Shown here piece by piece: positions 27,061-36,119 of a stretch of 42,414 bases of DNA. The position numbers and the translations under genes are program-made. Origin of the DNA: Lachnotalea sp. AF33-28 (GTDB taxonomy: Bacteria > Bacillota > Clostridia > Lachnospirales > Lachnospiraceae); contig NZ_QUEE01000023.1 of assembly GCF_003477885.1 (NCBI RefSeq), positions 1 through 42,414 on the forward strand, in the 5' to 3' direction. A model generated the notes under the pieces. The model made no database searches. It worked only from the letters and a program-made list of their open reading frames with translations, and was not told where the DNA came from. The stretch's first letter is position 1. Each line of letters begins with the position of its first letter.

Positions 27061-28239
27061 TCAGCAATCTGTGCGCTCCAGAAATTTTAGATTTCTTTGA
27101 ATCAACTCACATCTTAAAGCCACGCACTCCACGGAACGTTCCGGGTCTTTTGGCGTGTGGAACACATAGTCCACCAGCTTCTCCAGTGTGGTAACCGCCA
27201 CATGCATCCGGGTATCCGAGGAGGCATAGTAAATAAACACCTCACCCTGTTCGTTGACGATGGCCCCGTTGGTGAACACAACATTGCTCACATCTCCTAC
27301 ACGTTCCCCTCCCCTCGGGCCGATCAGGAGACCGGAAGGTTCCGCGATCACCTTCCACGGTTCCTTCAGATCGGTGGCAAAGGCGTAAATCACATAGCGC
27401 AGACCCGCAGCCGTATTGCGCACACCGTGAGCGATATGGATCCACCCCATATCGGTCTTTATGGGGACGGCTCCCGCACCGTTTTTCGCTTCCGTGATGG
27501 TATGGTATTTTCTAAGGCTGGTCATCCGTTCTTCATCAACCACAGGGTTGGTAATATCCTCGCAGAGCCCGAAGCCGATGCCGCTTCCGCTGCCCGTCTC
27601 GATAAAGTCATCCATCGGCCTGGTATAAAAGGCATATCTGCCGTCCACAAATTCCGGATGCAGCACCACGTTGCGCTGCTGTGGGGACCGAAGGGTCGTA
27701 AGGTTGGGCAGACGCTCCCAGTCCTTCAGATTTTTGGTCCGGACAATGCCCGCCGCCGCCACTGCCGCGGAGAGGTCACTTACGGTCTTATCCTTGCTTT
27801 CGGAACAGAATACGCCATAGATATAACCGTCCTCATGTTTCGTCAGGCGCATATCATAAACATTGGTCTCCTCCGGACAGGTATCCTCAAAGAGAATCGG
27901 ATAGTCCCAGAAGCGGAATCCGTCCACCCCGCTGTCGCTCTCAGCCACGCCGAAAAAGGACTTCCGGTCGTTGCCTTCAATGCGGGCGACCAGATAATAT
28001 TTTCCGTTCAGTTCGATTGCACCGGAATTCATGACCGCGTTGACGCCCAGGCGTTCCATAAAGAACGGGTTTGTCTCCGGATTCAAATCGTAACGCCAGG
28101 TCAGCGGTATATGTTCCCTCGTCAGCACCGGATATTCATACCGGTCAAAGACACCGTTGTAAAAATCGGATTTTACATTGGGTCTGGAAATCAGCCTTTC
28201 CTGCTTTTCTTTTTCTATATAATATCTTTCATGAAGCAT
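27061..28239 (-). CDS. GH130 phosphorylase, probably 4-O-beta-D-mannosyl-D-glucose phosphorylase
   Basis: GH130 enzymes split beta-mannosides with phosphate. The 392 residues match the mannosyl-glucose phosphorylase subgroup closely in length and phrases: PLTWRYDLNPETNPFFMERL, GVNAVMNSGAIELNGKYYLV, then ARIEGNDRKSFFGVAES, NVYDMRL with D129 as the likely general acid, SPQQRNVVLHPEFVDG, and HGVRNTAAGLRYV. The product would be mannose 1-phosphate and glucose, saving ATP. It is cytoplasmic. It lies 51 bp after the second binding protein and precedes the GH38-like gene, suggesting stepwise breakdown of an imported mannose-containing oligosaccharide. Confidence 0.85.
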   Translation of the reverse strand: MLHERYYIEKEKQERLISRPNVKSDFYNGVFDRYEYPVLTREHIPLTWRYDLNPETNPFFMERLGVNAVMNSGAIELNGKYYLVARIEGNDRKSFFGVAESDSGVDGFRFWDYPILFEDTCPEETNVYDMRLTKHEDGYIYGVFCSESKDKTVSDLSAAVAAAGIVRTKNLKDWERLPNLTTLRSPQQRNVVLHPEFVDGRYAFYTRPMDDFIETGSGSGIGFGLCEDITNPVVDEERMTSLRKYHTITEAKNGAGAVPIKTDMGWIHIAHGVRNTAAGLRYVIYAFATDLKEPWKVIAEPSGLLIGPRGGERVGDVSNVVFTNGAIVNEQGEVFIYYASSDTRMHVAVTTLEKLVDYVFHTPKDPERSVECVALRCELIQRNLKFLERTDC

Positions 28240-28290
28240 GTCCGTTCTCCCTCTTGTTTCATAAGTACCTGTGCGGCACCTGAATTTGGT

Positions 28291-29679
28291 TTATCTTTTA
28301 GAAGTCTCTTCCCACTCCGGCACGATGAGCTGTGACGGATCAAACTCCGGATGAAGCTCCTGATACCGCCGCACGCCTTCATTCATGATTTCCGACATTT
28401 CATCGCAGACCTTCGGAATATCCGCGATGGCCGTTTTCCCGCTCCAGATATCCTCTTCCCATATCTCTGCCGGAGTCCTAAGTCCGGTGATGTCATAGGG
28501 CTGCTGCATGGGCGTGGCCGCGCTCACTTCCAGCAGAGCAGCGTATTCCTGCCACTGTATCTTGTCTTTATCCATAGGATTGTCCGTTACCAGAGCCTTG
28601 TCCGTAGGCAGATTGATGCCCTCCACATATGCCTCCGCCATCATCTCCTCACTGTAAAACCACCGGTAAACTTCCATCAGCCTGGCCGCCCCTATCTTTT
28701 CCACAGAAGCCTTATTGATGGCAATATAGCGGTTATATGCGGTATACTGCTTCCTGGCATCGGCGGGATCCGACACCGGATAAGGTGCTACGCCCCAATG
28801 GATCTTAGCCGGAAACTGCGTGGTGAATACACTGTAGTCATAGCTTGCGGAAAAATACATTCCGATGCCCCCGTCGGCAAATCTGGATCTCGCCGGATCA
28901 TTGTCCAGGCTGTCGGCTCCCGGCACACAGCTTCCGTCCGCCTTAATTTCCATGAGTGTGGTCATCATATCTACCAAGCTGCCATAATCATATCTGCCCG
29001 TAACCGGATCATAGCCAAAACATCTGGTGCTGCCGGTTGCGGGCTTCATAACATCATCGCTGAACCAGTCCCCGTATTTTGCCGGAAATATGATACCGTA
29101 CTCGTTTTTATCCGGATCTGTCAAAATCCTGGCACACTCCCGCAGTTCCTCCAGGGTTGCCGGGGGCTTCGCCTCCCCCTCTTCGTCCACCAGCCCTGCC
29201 GCAGCAAACATATCCTTATTATATACCAGTCCGTATGTAGTGGAGCTGTTGGGAAGGATATATGTCTTGCCGTCATAGATATGCTTGTTGTAGGACAGCA
29301 TTCCGCCAAACCTGCCGATCAGTTCCCGGCCGCCCGGCAGATCCTCTATGGCCTCGATCCAGCCTTCCGTCGCATACTTTTCCAGACTGCCGCCCAAAAT
29401 CGGAAACATATCCGGTCCCTGTCCTGAAATCAGCGCCACTTCCAGGACCTTTTCTATATCATCTTTCACCTGGTAATCGATCCTGATCTTTTTATCCTTT
29501 CCGACGGTGCTGTTCCACTCATTCACTTTCTCCATCACAAAGGATTTATCATGGTAATTGTTTGTCCAGACCGTAACCGTGACGGTCTCATCGGATGTAG
29601 CCGCCGTTTCAGCGCAGCCCGTCAAAGCAGACACTGCTATTAAAACTGCCAGACACAGGACAAATGCTCTTTTCATCAT
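28291..29679 (-). CDS. Sugar ABC transporter substrate-binding lipoprotein (second)
   Basis: This is a 462-residue extracellular solute-binding protein of family 1. The start at 29679 (MMKRAFVLCL) follows GGGGGAG and gives a clean lipoprotein signal peptide with the lipobox LTGC; the upstream in-frame ATG would add a charged tail. The mature domain begins TVTVWTNNYHDKSF and has the usual two-lobe pattern. It has its own promoter and is not next to permease genes. It may deliver a related sugar to the permeases at 37.7-39.6 kb. It precedes GH130 and the GH38-like gene, so its ligand is probably their substrate. Confidence 0.85.
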   Translation of the reverse strand: MMKRAFVLCLAVLIAVSALTGCAETAATSDETVTVTVWTNNYHDKSFVMEKVNEWNSTVGKDKKIRIDYQVKDDIEKVLEVALISGQGPDMFPILGGSLEKYATEGWIEAIEDLPGGRELIGRFGGMLSYNKHIYDGKTYILPNSSTTYGLVYNKDMFAAAGLVDEEGEAKPPATLEELRECARILTDPDKNEYGIIFPAKYGDWFSDDVMKPATGSTRCFGYDPVTGRYDYGSLVDMMTTLMEIKADGSCVPGADSLDNDPARSRFADGGIGMYFSASYDYSVFTTQFPAKIHWGVAPYPVSDPADARKQYTAYNRYIAINKASVEKIGAARLMEVYRWFYSEEMMAEAYVEGINLPTDKALVTDNPMDKDKIQWQEYAALLEVSAATPMQQPYDITGLRTPAEIWEEDIWSGKTAIADIPKVCDEMSEIMNEGVRRYQELHPEFDPSQLIVPEWEETSKR

Positions 29680-29697
29680 ATCTCTCCCCCACTTTAC

Positions 29698-29742
29698 TGT
29701 CACCAGCCGCAGGCTGATGGCCTATTCTGACAGTCTATTATA
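29698..29742 (-). promoter_or_regulatory. Promoter -10 and repeat-type hairpin upstream of the second binding protein
   Basis: A perfect TATAAT lies on the minus strand at 29742-29737, with no good -35 at the usual distance. In the predicted leader (29724-29698) CCATCAGCC / GGCTGGTGAC forms a hairpin nearly identical to hairpin 2 of the glnN-leader repeat, differing at the loop and one stem-end base. Hairpin 1 is absent here. Confidence 0.55.
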
Positions 29743-29801
29743 CCACTGAAACCGCACCGCTGAAAAGCGGCAATTACCGCCTGCACAATTACCCTGCACA
29801 G

Positions 29802-30872
29802 TTACCACCGTTCATCCGAATCCCCTTTGTAGTCAAAATCCGGCAGTCCGGTCGCGCGGTAATAGGTGGACATGATTCCCGGATGAGGGTTCGGGATCAT
29901 TCCCTTTTCCACACTGGTTCCAGACTGAAGGAAGCGGTAATGCTTAAACGGAATCTTCATCATCCCCTCTTCCGTAAGTATTCCGTCCCAGGACTTGCCT
30001 TCCTTGGCCCATAAGCCTTCGCCGAACAGCGTGGTGCTGTCCGCCGTCATCACCGGCACCGCCCCGTATTCCTGCAGAGCCCTGGCAAGCACCATCTCAT
30101 ATTCCGTCAATTGGAACTGCGTCAGATCCAGGTCCGGATCCAGCTGCAGCAGCACGCCCATGGGGATACCGTTGGGATATCCGCCGTCCGTCCAGACGGT
30201 GGGCGGGTAGATATGCTCAAGCAGTGCCGTGAACTTACAGGCCCATGTCAGCTTATGCTCGATTCTTCCCTCCATCAGCTCATCGTACATCACGACTCCG
30301 GCGACGTTTGGAACACCTGCCGCATGGGAACCGCCGTACATATGGATGCTCTCTCCGTTATGAATCGGAAAGCTGTCCGGATCAAATACGCCGCTGCCGT
30401 ACAGGTCGTAGGTGATGCCGCTGCAGGACCACCACTGGCCGTCCGGCCTCTGCTGCGCGCCCCACATATCCCAGGCGAGCCCTCTTTCATAATCCACCAG
30501 CGACATATGGGAATCGGACTGCTTATCCGGAATCGCATCCTCCGGAATCGGGACATCCTTGCCAAAGCCCGGCGCGTGTCCCATGCGGTGGTTTTCCTCA
30601 CCGACTGCCTCCACATATTTTTGGGAATGAACATACATCTGTCTTCCCTCTCCGGTATGATATTTGATCCTTTTCTCTACGTTGACGGTTGGGGTATCCC
30701 TGGTCACTTCATAGATCGGAAGCGTCCAATTGTACAGATTCATATGGAATCCGTCCTGCCCATTGGGCCCCGCAAGCAGTTTTACATAATGGTCCGACTG
30801 CGGATGAAGCGCCGGCGCCTTTTCTATTTTCGTGTTCCAGAAGCTGTCTTCTGCAAAAAATCTCTTAGCCAT
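29802..30872 (-). CDS. Uncharacterised 356-residue protein linked to the glycyl radical enzyme
   Basis: I do not recognise this family with certainty. The protein is rich in aromatic residues, Gly and His, has no signal peptide or membrane segment, and so is probably cytoplasmic. Visible phrases are SFWNTKIEKAPALHPQSDHY, DSHMSLVDYERGLAWDMWGA, SGITYDLYGSGVFDPDSFP, IHMYGGSHAAGVPNVAGVV and GIPMGVLLQLDPDLDL. The HMSLVDY and GGSHAAG stretches could hold active-site His or Asp residues, but this is a guess. It starts 15 bp after the radical enzyme behind GAGGAG, so the two are almost surely translated from one mRNA. It may process the substrate or product of that enzyme. Confidence 0.7.
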   Translation of the reverse strand: MAKRFFAEDSFWNTKIEKAPALHPQSDHYVKLLAGPNGQDGFHMNLYNWTLPIYEVTRDTPTVNVEKRIKYHTGEGRQMYVHSQKYVEAVGEENHRMGHAPGFGKDVPIPEDAIPDKQSDSHMSLVDYERGLAWDMWGAQQRPDGQWWSCSGITYDLYGSGVFDPDSFPIHNGESIHMYGGSHAAGVPNVAGVVMYDELMEGRIEHKLTWACKFTALLEHIYPPTVWTDGGYPNGIPMGVLLQLDPDLDLTQFQLTEYEMVLARALQEYGAVPVMTADSTTLFGEGLWAKEGKSWDGILTEEGMMKIPFKHYRFLQSGTSVEKGMIPNPHPGIMSTYYRATGLPDFDYKGDSDERW

Positions 30873-30887
30873 TACGGTTTCTCCTCT

Positions 30888-33053
30888 TTATTCTTTCGCT
30901 ATAATGCGGTCTACAACCAGCTGCCGAAATTCCGGCGACAGCATGGAAAAATATGCGGTAAAGCCTGTCACACGCACCACCAGATCCGGATACAGCGACG
31001 GATCCTTATGCGCTTTTAGTATCTTTTTCTCATCGATGATATTGATATTTAAAAGCGTCGCTCCCTTTTCAAACATGGTGCGGATCAGATCGGCAATTTT
31101 TTTCACGGCTTCCTCATCCCGGATGAGCCCCGGGTCCAGTTCCAGCTGGATGGGGGCCGTATTGCCATATCCGGGCTGGACATCCGCTATGGTATTGGCC
31201 ATGGCGGTCACCGCTCCGTCTTTTCTGAATCCCGGCATGGGGTTCGCCCCGTGATTGATGGCCGTCCCCGCTTTTCTTCCGTTTGGCGTAGCCCCTACTG
31301 CCTTCCCGAAATCTATGGTATTGGCCCAGGAAAACCATCCCGGGATAAAACAGAAATTGTCCCCCTCAAAGCTCTTACGGTGCACTGCCTCCGCAAAAAA
31401 ATCCGACAGTTTCCTGCCCCACCAATCGGCTCTGGAGCCTCCCGAGCCGTAATGGGCAACGCTTGTCATCATCCTGCGCGTATATTCCCCGCCCGTTCCT
31501 CCATAGTTATTCTGAAGGCATTCGTTCATCTCCATCCAGGACAGCCGGTGTTCCTTCTCTATCCGCTGTTCCAGGCAGGCAAATGAATCGGCCACCACGG
31601 CGATCCCGGCTCCGTCGATGGCCAGATTATAGTACATGGCGCCGCCGTCAGAGACGTCATGCCCTTTCTCCACCGGACCGTGGCTAAGCAGATTCAGCAG
31701 GAGCTCCGGCTCATTGTATACCTGATATCGCATGTGGAATTTCATGCTCTTTACAGTGACATCCACTGCCCGCAGCAGATGCTTTGTAAACAGGCTCCAA
31801 AGCTTATCCACGCCGTATTCATCCTCCGGCAGAGCCATCATTTCCCAAAAGGCCACCTCAAATACCCGCGCCGTATTGATTTTCACCAGGTCATTGAGCG
31901 TGTATTCTAGCCCTGGAAGAGACATCCAGTTACAGCCCACCGCAATCCTCTTTCTTGCCAGCTCAGGCGTATAACCGTTTTTTACAAACCCTTCCACGAG
32001 AGCTTTATCCCCAGAAAACCGCGGCCATCCGTTCCTGTTTTTAAACAGATACCCCACAGCCTTTAAGAAAAATTCCTCCGGCAGGCCGTCATGCACCCGG
32101 ACCGTCAGGTTGCAGGAGGTGTCGATCAGGTCGGCTGCCTCCAGTATCAGATAAGAAACGCGGCTTGTCACATCCGTCCCATCGCCGTCCGGCCCTCCGA
32201 GCTGATAATAGTGTGTATCGTTCAGCAGCAGACAGGCGATATAATATCTGGCATCGGCATCGTCTATCCGGCCTTCTTTCAGGTCTTTCTCATAATAGGG
32301 CCGCAGCAGTTCATCCAGCTGCCCGCCTGCTCCGTCCCGGTTATAGGTTCTCGACGCCATATTGAACCAGCAGATCCACTGGCAGGCTTCCCGCAGCGTC
32401 TCGGGCGCCTCCGTCAAAATCCGCTCATTCACCCGCTTCATCTCCGTGAGATTTTCTTTCAGCGCCGGATCTTCTTCCTCCGGTATCATTTCCTCGATCC
32501 GCTCTATGGTGTGCCTGATCCATACCTGGACGGCATCGATGGTTTTTTCTTCCGCCTCATAAAATTCCAGGCATTCGCTGCCGTTCTGTTCTTTGTATGT
32601 ATGGATTTTTCTGCGCAATCCTTCCCAGCCCAGAGTCAGACCGATCGTATAATCCGGCGCGAAGTGGGCGTCGGAGCCGATTCCGGATATGATGTCATAT
32701 GTTTCAAGCCCCGGCTTCAGATCGGAATAGTCGTAGTCCGGATTCCAGACAGGGCCCTTCATTCTGGACAGGAAGAACATCCATTTCCCGCAGAAGGCAT
32801 CGTTCGCGTCCACATACACCGGATGCTTCTCCATCAGATCGCAGAAATTCCTGCTCCATCCGTCATACCCATAAAAGGAACCGTTCTCATGATTGGGAAT
32901 GATCTTCCATTCAAACCCGTCAGGAGGGACGATCCTTCCGTAATCATCCTCATCGAGCCCGCCTTCCACGTCCACCTTTTGCTGTGTCTGCTCCAGCTTT
33001 TTCTGTTTCAGGACCGCGATCCTGTCCAGATACTGTTCCATTTTCTGGTTCAT
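30888..33053 (-). CDS. Glycyl radical enzyme of unknown substrate (pyruvate formate-lyase superfamily)
   Basis: The 721-residue enzyme has the hallmarks of the superfamily. Cys374 in AVGCNWMSLPG is the thiyl radical site, and Gly697 in VVRVTGFTAYF is the glycyl radical site. ATPNGRKAG and the GDGTDVTSRV strand are typical framework. In glycerol, choline, propanediol, hydroxyproline and isethionate enzymes the Cys is followed by Val-Glu (GCVE), with Glu as general base; in pyruvate formate-lyase two Cys are adjacent. Here it is GCNW, so neither mechanism fits directly. It is shorter than most dehydratases (about 780-850). The activase gene ends ten bases upstream and a glycosidase precedes that, so the substrate is probably a sugar or sugar derivative. 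The enzyme would be cytoplasmic and oxygen-sensitive. Confidence 0.9.
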   Translation of the reverse strand: MNQKMEQYLDRIAVLKQKKLEQTQQKVDVEGGLDEDDYGRIVPPDGFEWKIIPNHENGSFYGYDGWSRNFCDLMEKHPVYVDANDAFCGKWMFFLSRMKGPVWNPDYDYSDLKPGLETYDIISGIGSDAHFAPDYTIGLTLGWEGLRRKIHTYKEQNGSECLEFYEAEEKTIDAVQVWIRHTIERIEEMIPEEEDPALKENLTEMKRVNERILTEAPETLREACQWICWFNMASRTYNRDGAGGQLDELLRPYYEKDLKEGRIDDADARYYIACLLLNDTHYYQLGGPDGDGTDVTSRVSYLILEAADLIDTSCNLTVRVHDGLPEEFFLKAVGYLFKNRNGWPRFSGDKALVEGFVKNGYTPELARKRIAVGCNWMSLPGLEYTLNDLVKINTARVFEVAFWEMMALPEDEYGVDKLWSLFTKHLLRAVDVTVKSMKFHMRYQVYNEPELLLNLLSHGPVEKGHDVSDGGAMYYNLAIDGAGIAVVADSFACLEQRIEKEHRLSWMEMNECLQNNYGGTGGEYTRRMMTSVAHYGSGGSRADWWGRKLSDFFAEAVHRKSFEGDNFCFIPGWFSWANTIDFGKAVGATPNGRKAGTAINHGANPMPGFRKDGAVTAMANTIADVQPGYGNTAPIQLELDPGLIRDEEAVKKIADLIRTMFEKGATLLNINIIDEKKILKAHKDPSLYPDLVVRVTGFTAYFSMLSPEFRQLVVDRIIAKE

Positions 33054-33063
33054 AGTTTCCTCC

Positions 33064-33966
33064 TCACCCGATCCGTACAGTGATTCCCCGATCCGAAGCG
33101 GCCCGGGCCAGCCTCTTCATCACGCACTCCTCTGCCGGCTTCTGCCCGTCAAAACGGTTCTCCTTTTCCAGTCCCCGGTATTTCGCATCTCCCAGGGGAT
33201 TGAAATTTAAAAGCTCATAATAAAGCAGATTGGCATGGATCCCCTGTATATATCCGGAAATAGCCGCAATCTCATCCTCATCCTGATTGACACCCGGTAT
33301 CACCGGTGTCCGGATGATCATGGGAATGAAACTCTTTGAAAGCCGCGCCGCATTTTCCAATATGAGTTTGTTGCTGACCCCGGTCCATTCTCTGTGTTTG
33401 TGCTCATCCAGGAGTTTGATATCGCACATGATGAGGTCTAAAACGGGAAGCATTTTTTCCAACCGGCTCCAGGGCACATTTAAGTTGGTTTCGATTGCCG
33501 TCGCAATGTGCCGTTCTTTACATCTGCTTAAAATCTCATATGCAAATTCCTGCTGCAGTAAGACTTCGCCGCCGGACAGGGTCACACCGCCGCCGGAATT
33601 GTGATAATATGCTTCATCCTGAAGGATTTCATCCATCACCTCATCCGCACTCATCCTTTTACCGGACATCGCCAGCGCGCCCGGAAAGCATTGCCCGGAA
33701 CATGTCCCGCAGCGGATACATGCGTTTCTGTCCACACGGATTCTGTCCCCGTCCGTATGCAGCGCGCTTTTTGGGCACACTTCTATGCACTTTCCGCACC
33801 GGATGCAGTTTTTCTCATAATACAGAAGTTCCGGTTTCAGCGTTATAGTCTCCGGATTATGGCACCAGGCGCAGTCCATATTGCATCCCTGCAGGAATAC
33901 GGTGGTCCGGATTCCGGGCCCATCCTTCAGGGAAAATCTCTGTATATCCGTTACAATTCCTTCCAT
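33064..33966 (-). CDS. Glycyl radical enzyme activase (radical SAM)
   Basis: This 300-residue radical SAM protein installs the glycyl radical on its partner. C28-x3-C32-x2-C35 binds the catalytic [4Fe-4S] cluster and SAM, and SGGE is at 131-134. A ferredoxin-like insert has two CxxCxxCxxxC sets (C54/57/60/64 and C83/86/89/93), as in activases of the dehydratase/decarboxylase branch and unlike the short pyruvate formate-lyase activase. That groups the partner with the dehydratase-type branch even though its active site differs. The gene lies 16 bp after the six-hairpin glycosidase and ten bases before the radical enzyme, with AGGAAGGA as ribosome site. Confidence 0.93.
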   Translation of the reverse strand: MEGIVTDIQRFSLKDGPGIRTTVFLQGCNMDCAWCHNPETITLKPELLYYEKNCIRCGKCIEVCPKSALHTDGDRIRVDRNACIRCGTCSGQCFPGALAMSGKRMSADEVMDEILQDEAYYHNSGGGVTLSGGEVLLQQEFAYEILSRCKERHIATAIETNLNVPWSRLEKMLPVLDLIMCDIKLLDEHKHREWTGVSNKLILENAARLSKSFIPMIIRTPVIPGVNQDEDEIAAISGYIQGIHANLLYYELLNFNPLGDAKYRGLEKENRFDGQKPAEECVMKRLARAASDRGITVRIG

Positions 33967-33982
33967 GCTTTTATCCTTCCTG

Positions 33983-35998
33983 TCATTGGATCACTGTCTT
34001 TTTGATTTCGCCCTCATAAATCACTTCATGATCAACAGATATCTTCATCCGCTCCTGATCTATCCACAGATCGACCGGCTGATCCCGGTAAGGGAAGCCT
34101 TTGACCTCGTACCAGCCTTCGGGCGCGGGCGCAGGATCGACAGTGAGACCGCCATCCAGTCCGATTTCAAATCCGGCCAGCCCAAACAGGACCGCCTGCA
34201 GTCCGGTCACGCCGGCAATGATATTCGCGCGCTTATTCGCAGGCATGCCGGGCTTATCGCAGTAGTGCTCCTGGGGAATATAGGGCGCCATGGTTCCCAG
34301 CCAGAAATGACGCCGCAGCACATCCCACGCCAGTTCCGGACGCTTTGCCTTCCACAGCGTCTCCGCCAGTTCCGGCCCTTCTCCGCTGTAGCTTCCGCCG
34401 CCGGACCAATCCGGATCATTCAGCTCATAGTGCAGCTCATCCTCCGCCGATATGCTGCTGACTCCGTAAGCCCCCAAAAACCTGCCGTCTACAAGGTGCT
34501 TTGCCAGTGCGTCCGTCATGGATTCGTCACATACGCCGAAACGCAGCGCATCATACATCTGAATCGAATAGATATATTCAACATGATGCTCCGGATGAAT
34601 GCACCGGAACCATCCTGCTTCCTCATCCCACAGGTTCTCACGCAGAGATGTCCGGATGGCCTCCGCTTTACTGCGCCAGCCCGCGGTGTCCTTACGGCCC
34701 AGACGCTCCCCGATATCGGAAAGCCGGTCGTAACACCATGCCCGCTCGGCATTGGGGCTGGGAACCACATACTCATACCCGCAGCTTCTCATTTCAAGCA
34801 GATTGTGCTGTCTGCCGTAATCCTTTAAATCCTCCCACTCCTCAAGCCGTTCCTCCTCTGCCTGAAACAGAGCCAGGATCTTGTCAAAGAGCTCCAGGCC
34901 TTTTCCCGTCATGGTCACAACGGTCCAGTAAAGGTTCATGAGGGACCACATGCTGTAGGAATAGCTGCACCATCCCTGGCCGTCGCCCTTTAAGGACATG
35001 CAGATATGCCGGTCGATGCCGGAATCAAGCATTTTATTCAGGAAATCAAGCGTCTTTTCACCCATGAGCATCACCAGGGTTCTGGCGCTGTATCCCGCCA
35101 CATCCCACGGATAACAGCAGATGGAGCCCCCGTCCATGCCGCTGGTAGCGGGAAACGGGTTTGTCACAAAGGCGTCATTCTCCCAAAGGCAGACCAGCCC
35201 GCTGATTAAGGATCTGTGATAATACTCCGTCAGTCCGGGGATATTGCTGTTAAGCGCGGGAATCCCCCTGTCCGCCATCCTAAGCCGTGCTTTCCAGGCC
35301 TCTTCTGTCTCTTTCTGCCAGTCAGAGAGCCGGCCGGCCCCCGCAGATTCCCCGGCCTTTGTATAGACAACTGCGGCTTGGCACTCATAGATCTGATCTT
35401 TTCCGATTCTTCTCTCCATGCAGTCTTCCAGGACAAGGGTCACCCTTATCTCCCCGTTCTCCCAGACGCAGTCCGAGACTTTCATCATCCCGCTGCCGCC
35501 GGCTTTAGGCGGCATGAAATCCCAGGATGACAAATCCGTCAGCCGCGGATGCCCCGGGTCAAACTGCACATTTACCTTTAGAGCCGTTTCCCTGCTAGCC
35601 CTGTTTTTAATGCGGATCTTTACAAGAAATCCCGCCTTTTGAAACAGGGGCACCAGCTCGCTTTCCACTGCCAGGGAAATCAGGCCGTTCTGCGTCCTGT
35701 AATGATAGGTGCCCTTCCTCACAATTTTGTCGGGCTGCCACGTGCCGCCCGCATAGAGCAGACCGCAGTCCTCCTTCCCCTTATTGCCGGTATCTTCTAT
35801 ATAATGTCCGTCCGCCTCTATGGAAAACGACAGTTTAGTGTCCTCCGCCGCATAAGGCGGTGAGAAGCAGCCCGCCGCTCCGGTCACATTCTCTCCTGCC
35901 GGAGCACATGTGCTAAAGCCGCTGTTCACCCAGATATAGTTGGGGGGCGCCGTGCACTTTCTTAGGTCAACGGAAAAATCCTCACTCTGATAGCTCAT
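33983..35998 (-). CDS. Six-hairpin (alpha/alpha)6 glycosidase
   Basis: The 671-residue protein has a beta-sandwich N-terminus (about 1-220) and an (alpha/alpha)6-barrel (about 230-600), similar in layout to amylo-alpha-1,6-glucosidase-like and MGH1-like glycosidases. Barrel phrases are NPFPATSGMDGGSICCYPWD, LWDEEAGWFRCIHPEHHVEY, NAERAWCYDRL and WSGGGSYSGEGPELAETLWK; acidic residues in the first and last are candidate catalytic groups. No signal peptide is seen, so it is cytoplasmic. The specificity cannot be read from sequence. It leads the tight run with the activase, the radical enzyme and the 356-residue protein, after a terminator-like hairpin behind the binding-protein gene. Confidence 0.75.
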   Translation of the reverse strand: MSYQSEDFSVDLRKCTAPPNYIWVNSGFSTCAPAGENVTGAAGCFSPPYAAEDTKLSFSIEADGHYIEDTGNKGKEDCGLLYAGGTWQPDKIVRKGTYHYRTQNGLISLAVESELVPLFQKAGFLVKIRIKNRASRETALKVNVQFDPGHPRLTDLSSWDFMPPKAGGSGMMKVSDCVWENGEIRVTLVLEDCMERRIGKDQIYECQAAVVYTKAGESAGAGRLSDWQKETEEAWKARLRMADRGIPALNSNIPGLTEYYHRSLISGLVCLWENDAFVTNPFPATSGMDGGSICCYPWDVAGYSARTLVMLMGEKTLDFLNKMLDSGIDRHICMSLKGDGQGWCSYSYSMWSLMNLYWTVVTMTGKGLELFDKILALFQAEEERLEEWEDLKDYGRQHNLLEMRSCGYEYVVPSPNAERAWCYDRLSDIGERLGRKDTAGWRSKAEAIRTSLRENLWDEEAGWFRCIHPEHHVEYIYSIQMYDALRFGVCDESMTDALAKHLVDGRFLGAYGVSSISAEDELHYELNDPDWSGGGSYSGEGPELAETLWKAKRPELAWDVLRRHFWLGTMAPYIPQEHYCDKPGMPANKRANIIAGVTGLQAVLFGLAGFEIGLDGGLTVDPAPAPEGWYEVKGFPYRDQPVDLWIDQERMKISVDHEVIYEGEIKKTVIQ

Positions 35999-36030
35999 TT
36001 CTGATTTCCTTCCTGAATACTCTTATCCCA

Positions 36031-36075
36031 TTTTAGAAAAGGGAAACGGGAACTGTCTCAACAGTCTCGTTTCCC
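36031..36075 (-). terminator. Hairpin between binding protein and glycosidase, likely attenuator
   Basis: On the minus strand GGGAAACGAGACTG (36075-36062) pairs imperfectly with CAGTTCCCGTTTCCC (36055-36041), followed by TTTTCTAAAA. Such a site after a binding-protein gene commonly gives more binding protein than downstream enzymes; partial read-through is inferred because no promoter is obvious before the glycosidase. Confidence 0.65.
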
Positions 36076-36119
36076 CTCCCGCATCTTATATCATTTCACA
36101 TTGCAAATCTGGATTACGA

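Noticed and set aside
27157..28335. Plus-strand open frame of 392 codons
   Set aside because: It is the antisense shadow of the GH130 gene, which has strong family matches; high GC suppresses stops on the opposite strand.
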